56,338 nt of DNA, taken from NCBI RefSeq assembly GCF_016234775.1, contig NZ_JACRAH010000043.1, positions 1-56,338 on the forward strand. Direction: 5' to 3'. This document shows positions 35,797-43,600 of the stretch, one piece after another. Each line of letters starts with the position of its first letter. The first letter of the stretch is position 1. The stretch comes from Aquabacterium sp. (GTDB taxonomy: Bacteria; Pseudomonadota; Gammaproteobacteria; Burkholderiales; Burkholderiaceae_C). Position numbers and translations under genes: made by a program. The notes beneath the pieces are model-generated. The model was given only the letters and a program-made list of their open reading frames with translations, had not been told where the DNA came from and did no database searches.

Positions 35797-36351
35797 ATGA
35801 AGAAGATTTTGCTGGCCAGCGCACTGGCCACCATGATGGGAGGCGCTTTCGCTCAGGTGTACGTGGGCGGCGCTTTTGGCATGACCCAAGTGGCGCTGGA
35901 CTGCTCTGGTGCATCAACTTGCGACAAGTCGGACACAGGTTTCAAGTTCTACGGTGGCTACCAGTTCAACCCCACTTGGTCGGTTGAAGTGGGTTACATC
36001 GATTTCGGCGCAGCCAAGTACACCTACTGGGACGGCGTGAACGTCGGTGGCAAGTTTGAAGTGTCGGCTTTGACCCTGGCTGCTGCAGCGCGAGCTCCTT
36101 TCTCTCCAGTGCTGACGGGCGTGGCTCGTCTGGGTCTTGCCAACGCGAAGACCGAATGGTCTGAAAGCGCCATGGGTCTGACCATCTCCGAGTCCGAAAC
36201 CAAGGCTAAGGCCTACTTCGGTCTGGGCCTGGAATACACATTCACCAAGCAACTGCGTGGCACGTTGAGCGCTGACTTCACCCAAGGTGAAATCGGTGGC
36301 AGCACAGGTAGTGTTCGCGCATTCGGCGCTGGCCTGCAATACGGCTTCTGA
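35797..36351 (+). CDS. Small outer-membrane beta-barrel protein, paralogue 2
   Basis: Paralogue of the preceding gene, 184 residues. Signal peptide KKILLASALATMMGGAFA, then DCSGASTCDKSDTGFKFYGG, WSVEVGYIDFG strands, a KAYFGLGLEYTF strand and a C-terminal LQYGF. AGAGG lies upstream of the ATG and a TACACT -10-like element at 35751-35756 resembles the one before paralogue 1. Each of the three copies has its own terminator, so they can be expressed separately. Secreted, barrel-shaped and of unknown function. Confidence 0.86.
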   Translation: MKKILLASALATMMGGAFAQVYVGGAFGMTQVALDCSGASTCDKSDTGFKFYGGYQFNPTWSVEVGYIDFGAAKYTYWDGVNVGGKFEVSALTLAAAARAPFSPVLTGVARLGLANAKTEWSESAMGLTISESETKAKAYFGLGLEYTFTKQLRGTLSADFTQGEIGGSTGSVRAFGAGLQYGF

Positions 36352-36382
36352 TTCTGGCGGCTTGCCCGCTTGAGTTGAACCG

Positions 36383-36406
36383 AGCCCCTCCTGGAGGGGC
36401 TTTTTT
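36383..36406 (+). terminator. Rho-independent terminator after paralogue 2
   Basis: Stem AGCCCCT (36383-36389) / AGGGGCT (36395-36401) with a five-base loop, followed by T to 36406. Confidence 0.85.
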
Positions 36407-36553
36407 CATGCCATCTCGAAGCTGCGATACAAACACCCACAGTCTTTACGTCCAAACTGTGCCTTTCATCCCTGCTTCATGGGGGGGTGAGCCTCATTCA
36501 ACGAGGCATGATGCGTCCTTCATTTGGAATAGATCTCAAACGGAGCAGACACC

Positions 36554-37117
36554 ATGAAGCATTTCGTGATCGGCGCATTGGCGCTGGTACTGGCAGGCGT
36601 GGCCGCGGCCGAGAACTACGTGGGCGCCACGATTGGCTCCAGCAGCATTGACATTGACTGCGGCAGCCCGGCCAGTTGCGACAAGGGGGATACGGGGTTC
36701 AAGCTGTATGGCGGCTTTGACGTGGCGCGTCGTGCTTCGATCAATGGCCTTGCGCTGGAGGTCGGCTACATCGACTTTGGCAAAGCCACAGCCTCGTTCG
36801 GCCCCGCGCGTGCCAATGTCGAAGTCTCGGCTGTGACGTTTGCCGCTGCGCTACGTGGGCAGTTCACCCCCTCTTTGGCTGGTGTGGGACGCCTGGGGTT
36901 GGGCTACGTCGAAGGCAAGGCGAGTGGCTCGGTGGCGGGATTCGCTGCGGGCAGCGAATCGTCTTCCGAATTGAAGCTCTATGGTGGCCTGGGTCTTGAG
37001 TACACCCTCAACAAGCAGTTCAAGCTGGTGGGTGCAGCTGACTTCACGACCTACGAGACAGGCCACAACAGTGGTTCGGCCAGCCTGATCAGCATTGGTG
37101 CGCAATACGGGTTCTGA
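36554..37117 (+). CDS. Small outer-membrane beta-barrel protein, paralogue 3
   Basis: Third paralogue, 187 residues. Signal peptide KHFVIGALALVLAGVAAA, then DCGSPASCDKGDTGFKLYGG, ALEVGYIDFGKA, KLYGGLGLEYTLNKQF and a C-terminal AQYGF. It is more diverged in the extracellular loops than in the strands, as expected for surface-exposed barrels. The two-cysteine motif is retained in all three copies, which suggests a conserved disulfide near the first periplasmic turn or loop. CGGAG precedes the ATG. No specific ligand or role can be given. Confidence 0.86.
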   Translation: MKHFVIGALALVLAGVAAAENYVGATIGSSSIDIDCGSPASCDKGDTGFKLYGGFDVARRASINGLALEVGYIDFGKATASFGPARANVEVSAVTFAAALRGQFTPSLAGVGRLGLGYVEGKASGSVAGFAAGSESSSELKLYGGLGLEYTLNKQFKLVGAADFTTYETGHNSGSASLISIGAQYGF

Positions 37118-37140
37118 TTCATCGGCAGATCAGAAAACTG

Positions 37141-37176
37141 AAAGGCCAACCGCGCTGTCGCGCGATTGGCCTTTTT
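37141..37176 (+). terminator. Rho-independent terminator after paralogue 3
   Basis: AAAGGCCAA (37141-37149) and CGCGC (37151-37155) pair with GCGCG (37160-37164) and TTGGCCTTT (37166-37174), with one C-A mismatch, then T. The sequence is nearly symmetrical, so it may also serve the convergent lipoprotein operon. Confidence 0.85.
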
Positions 37177-37204
37177 AGCGAGCTGTCGAGCTTTGCGTCT
37201 GGCT

Positions 37205-37876
37205 TTATTGGCCGTCGGTCCCGTATTTGGGCGAACGAGGGCCATACAGCAGACCGTTGGGATGACCAGCAGACAGCAGTCTGGAACTGGTCACTCCTGC
37301 TACCTGGTGCGCTACATCGGTCGTGCTGTTGATGATCTGCTTGACGATGGCCGCAATCAGCAAACCCGCTAAACCACCCTGGTTGTTGTTATTGTTCTCG
37401 GCACTGGAGGCCGAAGCTGATCCAGTCCAGAGCGTATTGCCAGAGTTCAGGTCAACGAGTTTGGCTTCAGCAGTCACGATGGCTGCGCTATCGAGCACGG
37501 TGTAAGTCGTGCCATAGCGATTGATCTTGATGTACAGCGCGGCATCAGCGCCAAAGATTTCCTTCAGCTTGGCAGGCGTGACCGAGTGGATTTCCGGCGG
37601 GTTGACCATGCCGTTCTGGCGGAACGTTTCACTCATCAGTGCGACGGGCATCACGTAATAGCCGCTTTCGGCCAATGGGTAGGTCACCACTGACAGCAGG
37701 CTGGGCGTGGCAGTCACATCCGGAGAGTCGTTCAGAGGGGGCAGCACCAGCAGCGACCTTGGTTGTGCTTGTTTGAACGCTGTGTAGTCAACCTTCTGTA
37801 CGGGATGGTTGGCGCATCCTGTCAGAGTCAGCAGTACGCTGGCAGCCAGCAGCAACATTGTTTGTGGCAATCGCAT
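37205..37876 (-). CDS. DUF799 family lipoprotein (GNA1162-like)
   Basis: Predicted lipoprotein of 223 residues. The signal peptide ends in the lipobox LTLTGCANH, making the cysteine the acylated N-terminus. The body has LLVLPPLNDSPDVTATPSLLSVVTYPLAESGYYVMP, a pattern of the DUF799 family that includes Neisseria GNA1162. It is the last gene of a three-lipoprotein run with DUF4810 and CsgG-like proteins, a gene trio known from several proteobacteria and proposed to form an envelope transport or secretion assembly. An Asn-rich stretch (ENNNNNQGG) lies near residue 160. Molecular role not established. Confidence 0.88.
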   Translation of the reverse strand: MRLPQTMLLLAASVLLTLTGCANHPVQKVDYTAFKQAQPRSLLVLPPLNDSPDVTATPSLLSVVTYPLAESGYYVMPVALMSETFRQNGMVNPPEIHSVTPAKLKEIFGADAALYIKINRYGTTYTVLDSAAIVTAEAKLVDLNSGNTLWTGSASASSAENNNNNQGGLAGLLIAAIVKQIINSTTDVAHQVAGVTSSRLLSAGHPNGLLYGPRSPKYGTDGQ

Positions 37877-37880
37877 GGTG

Positions 37881-38255
37881 TCAGCCTCCGTTCTTCTTCA
37901 TGTTGTTGAGCAGAAAATCCATGTACTTGGCCGATTCGGGGAACAGGCTCTTTTCCTTCTGCCAGGCCGTTGCAGATTGGTCAGTGCGACCCGTCTGCAA
38001 ATACAACAGGCCGAGATGCGCGTAGTAGCCTGGAGGGGCCGAGGCACCCTTGGATGCCATGGTCTGCAAACCTTCTTCAAGGCCTTGAATCTGTTGTTCG
38101 GGGCTGCTCTTGCCATCACCCTTCAGGCTTTGGTAGAGCGAATCCTGGTAGCCACCCCAGGCGTACAGTGTTTTGGGGGTCGAGCAACCGGCGACGGACA
38201 ATGCCGCAGCCAGAGCCAGGGCGTAAAGCCCGAGCCGTTGTGTCATCGGTTTCAT
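37881..38255 (-). CDS. DUF4810 family lipoprotein
   Basis: Small lipoprotein of 124 residues with the lipobox LSVAGCSTP and a helical, TPR-like body (YAHLGLLYLQTGRTDQSATAWQKEKSLFPES), matching DUF4810. Four bases separate it from the DUF799 gene and 19 from the CsgG-like gene upstream, so all three are one operon. I start at ATG 38255 (MKPMTQRLG); an in-frame ATG nine bases further in is an alternative, and no strong ribosome binding site decides. It probably assembles with its two neighbours at the outer membrane. Confidence 0.85.
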   Translation of the reverse strand: MKPMTQRLGLYALALAAALSVAGCSTPKTLYAWGGYQDSLYQSLKGDGKSSPEQQIQGLEEGLQTMASKGASAPPGYYAHLGLLYLQTGRTDQSATAWQKEKSLFPESAKYMDFLLNNMKKNGG

Positions 38256-38274
38256 GTGAAGTACTTCAGTCGAG

Positions 38275-38955
38275 TTACTGTGCAGAGGGCTTCCAGGCGC
38301 CGGAGTCAATGGCGTCTGCCATGCGGTCCACGGCTTCGCGAATAGCCAGATCCAGAACCTTGCCGTTGAGCGTGGCGTCGTAGCTCGCGGTGCCGCCAAA
38401 ACCGATGACTTCACGGTTGGACAGACTGAACTCGCCTGCACCTTGTGTTGAGTACACCACTTCAGACGTTGTGATGTTCACGATGTTGAGGGTGACCTTG
38501 GCGTAGGCAACTTGGGTCTTGCCACGCCCCAGCAGGCCGAACAATTGGTGATCGCCAACTTCCTTGCGGCCAAACTCGGTGACATCACCTGTCACGACAA
38601 AGTCCGCGCCCTTGATCTTTTGCGCGCTGCCCTTGTAGGTGGCCTCTTGCTTGATCTCGGCCATGTTGTCGCGATCCAGCACGTTGAAGCGGTTGGTCAG
38701 TTGCAGATGACTGATCAGGATGGTTTTGGCCTGGCTGCCCAGTCGATCCGGCCCTTCAGTGAAGACGCCGCGCATGAAGCTGGAACGGTTGTCGAACTTG
38801 CCAACCGAGATGGGGGAGCGAGGGCCGCTGTAGGTGCGTGTGGCCGCTTGTACTTGTGGCGAGGTGATGGCCTGTGATGACTCAGTGGCGCAGCCGCCAA
38901 GGACTGCGGCGGAGACGACTGCCGAACCGAAGATTGCGAGGGTGTTTGGGCGCAT
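38275..38955 (-). CDS. CsgG/HfaB-family lipoprotein
   Basis: Lipoprotein of 226 residues with lipobox AVLGGCATE and the CsgG core: VGKFDNRSSF, SQAKTILISHLQLTNRFNVLDRDNMAEIKQEA, GADFVVTGDVTEFG and VAYAKVTLNIVNITTSEVVYST. In curli systems CsgG forms the outer-membrane export channel, and HfaB anchors a holdfast; here no curlin genes are nearby, so a channel or scaffold role in a different assembly is inferred. First gene of the lipoprotein operon that reads leftwards into DUF4810 and DUF799. Confidence 0.9.
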   Translation of the reverse strand: MRPNTLAIFGSAVVSAAVLGGCATESSQAITSPQVQAATRTYSGPRSPISVGKFDNRSSFMRGVFTEGPDRLGSQAKTILISHLQLTNRFNVLDRDNMAEIKQEATYKGSAQKIKGADFVVTGDVTEFGRKEVGDHQLFGLLGRGKTQVAYAKVTLNIVNITTSEVVYSTQGAGEFSLSNREVIGFGGTASYDATLNGKVLDLAIREAVDRMADAIDSGAWKPSAQ

Positions 38956-39033
38956 GTAATTTCCCTGAATGGTCTAGAAACAAATTGGAAACGGAAAACT
39001 ATAGCGGATGAGACCTGACTTGCTGGATGACGC

Positions 39034-39069
39034 AAAAAAAGCAAACCCCGCTTTTGAGGGCGGGGTTTG
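39034..39069 (-). terminator. Rho-independent terminator of glcB
   Basis: Read on the minus strand: stem CAAACCCCG / CGGGGTTTG (arms 39061-39069 and 39042-39050) with a ten-base loop, then a T run corresponding to A at 39034-39040. It lies 44 bases past the glcB stop. Confidence 0.9.
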
Positions 39070-39112
39070 TTCGCAAAGAGGAGCACCTGTTGGTGCTCCG
39101 CGTGAGGCGTGA

Positions 39113-41308
39113 TCAGCCTTGCGCCTTGACCTTCAAACGCCATGCATGCAGCAGCGGCTCGGTGTAGCCGGAAGGTTGTTCCTTGCCCTTGAACACCAGA
39201 TCCAGCGCAGCCTGGAAGGCCGCACCAGTGGGGTTGGCCGCCAGCGACTTGTAAGCCGCATCGCCAGCGTTCTGGCCGTCCACCACGGCAGCCATGCGGC
39301 TGAAGGTGTCACGTACCTGGGCTTCGGTCACCACGCCATGGTGCAGCCAGTTGGCCACGTGCTGGCTGGAGATACGCAGCGTGGCGCGGTCTTCCATCAG
39401 GCCCACGTTGTGGATGTCAGGCACCTTGGAGCAGCCCACGCCCTGGTCGATCCAGCGCACCACATAACCCAGGATGCCCTGGATGTTGTTGTCCAGCTCT
39501 TGCTGCTTGTCGGCATCGGACCAGTTGGTGTCAGCGGCCACGGGGATGGTCAGCAGCTTGTCCATCAGGCTTTGTGCGTCTTCGCCAGACTTCTCAATCT
39601 CGACTTGCACCGCGGCCACGTTCACCTGGTGGTAGTGGATGGCGTGCAGCGTGGCGGCAGTGGGCGAAGGCGTCCAGGCCGTGTTGGCGCCAGCCTTGGG
39701 GTGACCGATCTTCTGCTTGAGCATCTCGGCCATCAGGTCAGGCATGGCCCACATGCCCTTGCCGATCTGGGCGCGGCCACGCAGGCCACATTGCAGACCG
39801 ATCAGCACGTTACGGCGCTCGTAAGCGGCGATCCAGTCGCTGCCCTTGATGTCGCCCTTGCGCATCATCGGGCCGGCCAGCATGGCGGTGTGCATTTCGT
39901 CGCCGGTGCGGTCCAGGAAGCCGGTGTTGATGAAGGCCACGCGGCTTTGTGCGGCAGCGATACAGGCCTTCAGGTTGGCCGAGGTGCGGCGCTCTTCGTC
40001 CATGATGCCCAGCTTGACGGTGCTGTCAGGCAGGCCCAGCAGTTGTTCAACGCGGGTGAACAGCTCGGCGGCGAAAGCCACTTCGGCAGGGCCGTGCATC
40101 TTGGGCTTGACGATGTAGACCGAACCCTTGCGCGAGTTGTTGATGCTGGCGCCATCGATCTTGCCGTGGCCTTGCAGGTCGTGCATGGCGATGGTGGTGG
40201 TTACCACGGCGTCCATGATGCCTTCAGGGATCTCTTTGCTGTCAGCGCCCCACAGGATGGCGGGGTTCGTCATCAGGTGGCCCACGTTACGCACGAACAT
40301 CAGCGAGCGGCCGTGCAGCTTGACTTCAGCACCATTGGCGCCGATGTACACGCGGTCGGCGTTGAGCTTGCGGGTGAAGCTCTTGCCGCCCTTGGCGACT
40401 TCTTCCGTCAGCGTGCCCAGCTGAATGCCCAGCCAGTTGCTGTAGCCCAGCACCTTGTCTTCGGCGTCCACGGCAGCCACGGAGTCTTCCAGGTCCAGGA
40501 TGGTGGACAGGGCCGATTCCAGGATCAGGTCGGACACACCGGCGGCGTCGGTCTTGCCGATCGGCGTGGTGGCGTCGATCTGGATGTCGATGTGCAGGCC
40601 GTTGTTGACCAGCAGCACGCTCTTGGGTGCAGCAGCATCACCCTGGAAGCCCACGAATTGTTCGGGTTGCAGCAGGCCGGTGGTCTTGCCGCCAGCCAGG
40701 CTCACAACCAGCTTGCCGCCTTCCACGCGGTAGCCGGTCGATTCCTTGTGCGAAGCGCCTTCCAGCGGGGCCGATTGGTCCAGGAAGTTGCGTGCAAAGG
40801 CGATCACCTTGGTGCCGCGCACGGGGTTGTAGCCCTTGCCCTTTTCAGCGCCGTCGGTTTCAGGGATGGCATCGGTGCCATACAGGGCGTCGTACAGGCT
40901 GCCCCAACGTGCGTTGGCGGCGTTCAGCGCGTAGCGGGCGTTCAGGATGGGCACGACCAGCTGAGGGCCGGCTTGCGTGGCCAGTTCGGCGTCCACATTC
41001 GAGGTGGTCACCTTGGTGTCGGCAGGCACGGGCACCACGTAGCCGATCTTTTCCAGGTGGGCGCGGTAGGCGGCCATGTTGGTGATCGGGCCAGGGTTGG
41101 CGGTGTGCCAGGCGTCCATCTCGGTCTGGATGCGGTCACGTTCGGCCAGCAGGGCGGCGTTCTTGGGGGCCAGATCCTTGACGATGGCGTCGAAACCGGC
41201 CCAGAACTTGGCGCTATCAACACCCGTGCCCGGCAGCACTTTGTCTTCGATGAAACGGAACAGTTCTGTTGCGACTTGCAAGCCGTGGACGGTGGTGCGT
41301 GCGGTCAT
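39113..41308 (-). CDS. glcB: Malate synthase G
   Basis: Condenses glyoxylate with acetyl-CoA to malate; 731 residues, the length of the monomeric G isoform (E. coli GlcB 723). Clear segments include [25 protein letters not shown], [16 protein letters not shown] (catalytic and metal site), [15 protein letters not shown] and [19 protein letters not shown] with the conserved cysteine. I start at ATG 41308, preceded by GAGGT, rather than at codons further upstream. It supports growth on C2 compounds or fatty acids through glyoxylate, in line with the fatty-acid genes elsewhere in the window. Divergent from a LysR regulator; isocitrate lyase is not adjacent. Confidence 0.97.
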   Translation of the reverse strand: MTARTTVHGLQVATELFRFIEDKVLPGTGVDSAKFWAGFDAIVKDLAPKNAALLAERDRIQTEMDAWHTANPGPITNMAAYRAHLEKIGYVVPVPADTKVTTSNVDAELATQAGPQLVVPILNARYALNAANARWGSLYDALYGTDAIPETDGAEKGKGYNPVRGTKVIAFARNFLDQSAPLEGASHKESTGYRVEGGKLVVSLAGGKTTGLLQPEQFVGFQGDAAAPKSVLLVNNGLHIDIQIDATTPIGKTDAAGVSDLILESALSTILDLEDSVAAVDAEDKVLGYSNWLGIQLGTLTEEVAKGGKSFTRKLNADRVYIGANGAEVKLHGRSLMFVRNVGHLMTNPAILWGADSKEIPEGIMDAVVTTTIAMHDLQGHGKIDGASINNSRKGSVYIVKPKMHGPAEVAFAAELFTRVEQLLGLPDSTVKLGIMDEERRTSANLKACIAAAQSRVAFINTGFLDRTGDEMHTAMLAGPMMRKGDIKGSDWIAAYERRNVLIGLQCGLRGRAQIGKGMWAMPDLMAEMLKQKIGHPKAGANTAWTPSPTAATLHAIHYHQVNVAAVQVEIEKSGEDAQSLMDKLLTIPVAADTNWSDADKQQELDNNIQGILGYVVRWIDQGVGCSKVPDIHNVGLMEDRATLRISSQHVANWLHHGVVTEAQVRDTFSRMAAVVDGQNAGDAAYKSLAANPTGAAFQAALDLVFKGKEQPSGYTEPLLHAWRLKVKAQG

Positions 41309-41617
41309 GGGAAACCTCGTCAAGGAAAGGGATGAACAGTAGAAGGGAAACAGCGCCCGAGTGCCTGTGCATGCCTGCACGCACAGGGCCGGATTTCAGG
41401 TCCGTTTTCAGTGCGGGCAGTTTATTCGATACTTGTCAGAACATTAACAGCCTGAAAATACATTGATTCATGACTTTTTTGCACGAATCGGCCGCAGGCT
41501 GTGTGGGGAACGGGTCAACAGGGTTGCCCCCGGATTGTGTTGTGGGCATGACCTGATCAACATGCAGCGTTCAGTCGTGGCCAGCCTGGGTCGCTTACAG
41601 GCAACCGGTGAGGAACC
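41309..41617. other. Divergent control region between glcB and LysR gene
   Basis: About 310 bases without a gene. It contains a perfect inverted repeat CCTGTGC (41364-41370) / GCACAGG (41381-41387), spaced by ten bases, 56-79 bases before the glcB start. An A+T-rich stretch follows at about 41415-41480 (GTTTATTCGATACTTG, GAAAATACATTGATTCATGACTTTTT), which probably carries the promoters. The spacing suits a LysR-type operator or a hairpin in the glcB leader. Confidence 0.45.
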
Positions 41618-42541
41618 ATGGATCGACTCAAGCAGATCGAATCCTTTGTGGCCGTGTCCACGAAGGGCAGCCTGACGGCGGCAGCCACTGCCGAGGGCGT
41701 CGCGCCAGCCGTCATCGGCCGCCGCATTGACGCACTGGAAGAACGCCTGGGCGTGAAGCTCCTGGTGCGCACCACGCGCCGTATCAGCCTCACGCACGAG
41801 GGCAGCGCTTTCCTGGAAGACGCGCAGCGCCTGCTGGTGGATCTGGCCAACGCCGAGGCCAGCGTCAGCGCGGGCGGGCTGCAGGCCAGCGGGCATTTGC
41901 GCATCACCGCGCCAGCCGGTTTCGGGCGGCGGCATGTGGCGCCCCTGGTCCCGCACTTCGTGGGGCAGCACCCGGAGGTCTCGCTGTCGCTGAACCTGTC
42001 CGATCGCCTGGTGGACCTCGTCAACGAAGGCTTTGACTGCGCCGTGCGCGTGGGCGATCTGCCTGATTCCAGCCTGGTCAGCGTGCGCCTGGCCGACAAC
42101 CGTCGCCTGTGTGTGGCCAGCCCGGCCTATCTGCAACGGCGTGGCCGCCCCACTCGCCCGGAAGACATTACCCGCCACGACTGCCTCACCTTGAGCTCGG
42201 AAGCCAGCCAGACGCGTGGCTGGGCCTTCATGATCGACCACCAGCTCAGCCATGTTCGTCCGCCCACGCGCCTGGATTGCTCGGATGGCCAGGTGCTGCA
42301 CGCCTGGTGCCTGGAGGGCCTGGGCCTGGCCTGGCGCTCCTGGTGGGAGGTCGAAGCCGATGTGCGTGCAGGCCGTCTGGTCAGCGTGCTGGATGAATAC
42401 GCGGCGCCGCCCAATGGCATCTACGCCGTCTTCGCGCAACGCAAGCATCTGCCACTGCGCCTGCGTCTGTGGATCGACTTCATCAAAGAAGCCTACGGCG
42501 ATCCGGCTTATTGGCAGGGCAGCACGTCTGCTCCGGCATGA
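41618..42541 (+). CDS. LysR-family transcriptional regulator
   Basis: LysR-type regulator of 307 residues in the branch near AaeR/DhcR-type regulators. The helix-turn-helix is MDRLKQIESFVAVSTKGSLTAAATAEGVAPAVIGRRIDALEERLGVKLLVRTTRRISLT; the effector domain starts near residue 90 (SGHLRITAPAGFGRRHVAPLV). GAGGA precedes the ATG. It diverges from glcB, and since LysR regulators often control the divergent neighbour, glcB is the prime candidate target (inference). It is followed, seven bases after its stop, by a DUF2214 membrane protein gene. Confidence 0.92.
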   Translation: MDRLKQIESFVAVSTKGSLTAAATAEGVAPAVIGRRIDALEERLGVKLLVRTTRRISLTHEGSAFLEDAQRLLVDLANAEASVSAGGLQASGHLRITAPAGFGRRHVAPLVPHFVGQHPEVSLSLNLSDRLVDLVNEGFDCAVRVGDLPDSSLVSVRLADNRRLCVASPAYLQRRGRPTRPEDITRHDCLTLSSEASQTRGWAFMIDHQLSHVRPPTRLDCSDGQVLHAWCLEGLGLAWRSWWEVEADVRAGRLVSVLDEYAAPPNGIYAVFAQRKHLPLRLRLWIDFIKEAYGDPAYWQGSTSAPA

Positions 42542-42548
42542 TGGGCGG

Positions 42549-43004
42549 ATGCTGACTGAATCGCTCCTGGCTTACGCCCACTTCGTCGCCATCCTCAGTG
42601 TGGTGGTTTTTCTCACCAGCGAGGCGGCGCTGTGCCGTGCCGAGTGGCTCAATGCGGCCGTGGTGCGTCGTCTGGCCCGTGTGGATGTGATTTATCTGTG
42701 CGCGGCGGTGGCCGTGCTGCTCACGGGCCTGGCCCGTACCTGGTTGGGCATGAAGGGCGCGGGCTGGTACTGGCATCAGCCGCTGCTGCACCTCAAGCTC
42801 ACCTTGTTTGTGGTGATCGTGCTGATCTCGCTCAAGCCGACTCTCAGCTTCATCCGCTGGCGCAAGGTGCTGGAGGCGACGGGGCAGTTGCCGTCGGAAG
42901 ACGAGGTCAAAGGCGTGCGCAAGCTCATCATGCTGGAAGCGCACTTGCTGGTGCTGATCCCACTGGCGGCCACGCTGCTGGCGCGGGGTGTCTGGACGCG
43001 GTGA
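42549..43004 (+). CDS. DUF2214 family membrane protein
   Basis: Integral membrane protein of 151 residues with four hydrophobic helices (LLAYAHFVAILSVVVFLTSEA, VIYLCAAVAVLLTGLARTWL, LHLKLTLFVVIVLISL and LLVLIPLAATLLARGVW). The pattern of a histidine in helix 1 (YAHF), GWYWHQP and HLKLTLF matches DUF2214, sometimes likened to haem-binding membrane proteins; the histidines at the helices may hold haem, but this is inference. I start at ATG 42549. Co-directional with the LysR gene and probably co-transcribed. Confidence 0.85.
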   Translation: MLTESLLAYAHFVAILSVVVFLTSEAALCRAEWLNAAVVRRLARVDVIYLCAAVAVLLTGLARTWLGMKGAGWYWHQPLLHLKLTLFVVIVLISLKPTLSFIRWRKVLEATGQLPSEDEVKGVRKLIMLEAHLLVLIPLAATLLARGVWTR

Positions 43005-43033
43005 TCAATTCGATCGCGCCATGAGGCGCCATG

Positions 43034-43057
43034 AAAACAGGCCCCGAAAGGCCTGTT
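43034..43057 (-). terminator. Terminator-like hairpin between DUF2214 and psiF genes
   Basis: Stem AACAGGCC (43036-43043) / GGCCTGTT (43050-43057) with a six-base loop. Read leftwards it is followed by TTTTC (ATGAAAACAG on the plus strand), so it would end the PsiF-repeat message; for the rightward gene the T run is poor. Confidence 0.55.
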
Positions 43058-43137
43058 GCTTGTACTGACCATCACATCACCGTAGCGCTTGCCCGAGAGG
43101 TGTCGGGCTGATCCGGTCAGATGCGGGCCAATGTCGC

Positions 43138-43419
43138 TTACTTCGATGCAGCCGGCGCAGCAGCGCCAGCTTCCTTCTCGCACTTCTTCATGAAGCTGTT
43201 CTTGGCGGCGCCAGCCAGGGCCTTGCCGTTCTTGTCCACGGCCTTGGCCGCGCAGGCTGCGCCACCTTCTTCCTTGTCGCACTTCTTCATGAAGCTGTTC
43301 TTGGCGGCACCGGCCAGGGCCTTGCCATTCTTGTCAACCGCCTTGGCTTCGCAAGCGGGGCTGGCGTGAGCCAGGGTGGACAACAGGGCCAGGGAAACGG
43401 AAGCAATCAGAGCGCGCAT
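43138..43419 (-). CDS. PsiF-repeat periplasmic protein
   Basis: Small exported protein of 93 residues with signal peptide LIASVSLALLSTLAHA. The mature part consists of two almost identical 25-residue PsiF repeats (CEAKAVDKNGKALAGAAKNS..., ending MKKC), each bounded by cysteines, so two disulfide loops are likely. PsiF was named for phosphate-starvation induction in E. coli; the biochemical role is unknown. It stands alone, 181 bases beyond the Ser/Thr kinase gene on the same strand. Confidence 0.92.
   Translation of the reverse strand: MRALIASVSLALLSTLAHASPACEAKAVDKNGKALAGAAKNSFMKKCDKEEGGAACAAKAVDKNGKALAGAAKNSFMKKCEKEAGAAAPAASK
43180..43353 (-). repeat. Two direct repeats encoding the PsiF units
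   Basis: Two 75-base copies (43180-43254 and 43279-43353), period 99 bases (33 codons), differing at only a few mostly silent or conservative positions. They encode the PsiF repeats, and their near identity implies a recent duplication or ongoing conversion. Confidence 0.85.
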
Positions 43420-43600
43420 GTCAGAACTCCAGATGGTTGGTTGGCTAGGCGGGCCATGCAGGTTGCGGCCGCGTCTCCACCCTCAACGCGCGAGCTCAAA
43501 TCGAGGATGACGCGCGCCAGTCTGTATTTGCGGACAAATGGTGCTTGACGCCCCCCACCGGGGTGTTGCCCTCGCAAGGGGCTATGGCGCACCCCTGGAA

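Noticed and set aside
39119..41335. Long plus-strand frame opposite glcB (over 700 codons)
   Set aside because: Shadow of malate synthase: no family motifs, composition biased to Val, Gly, His and Gln.
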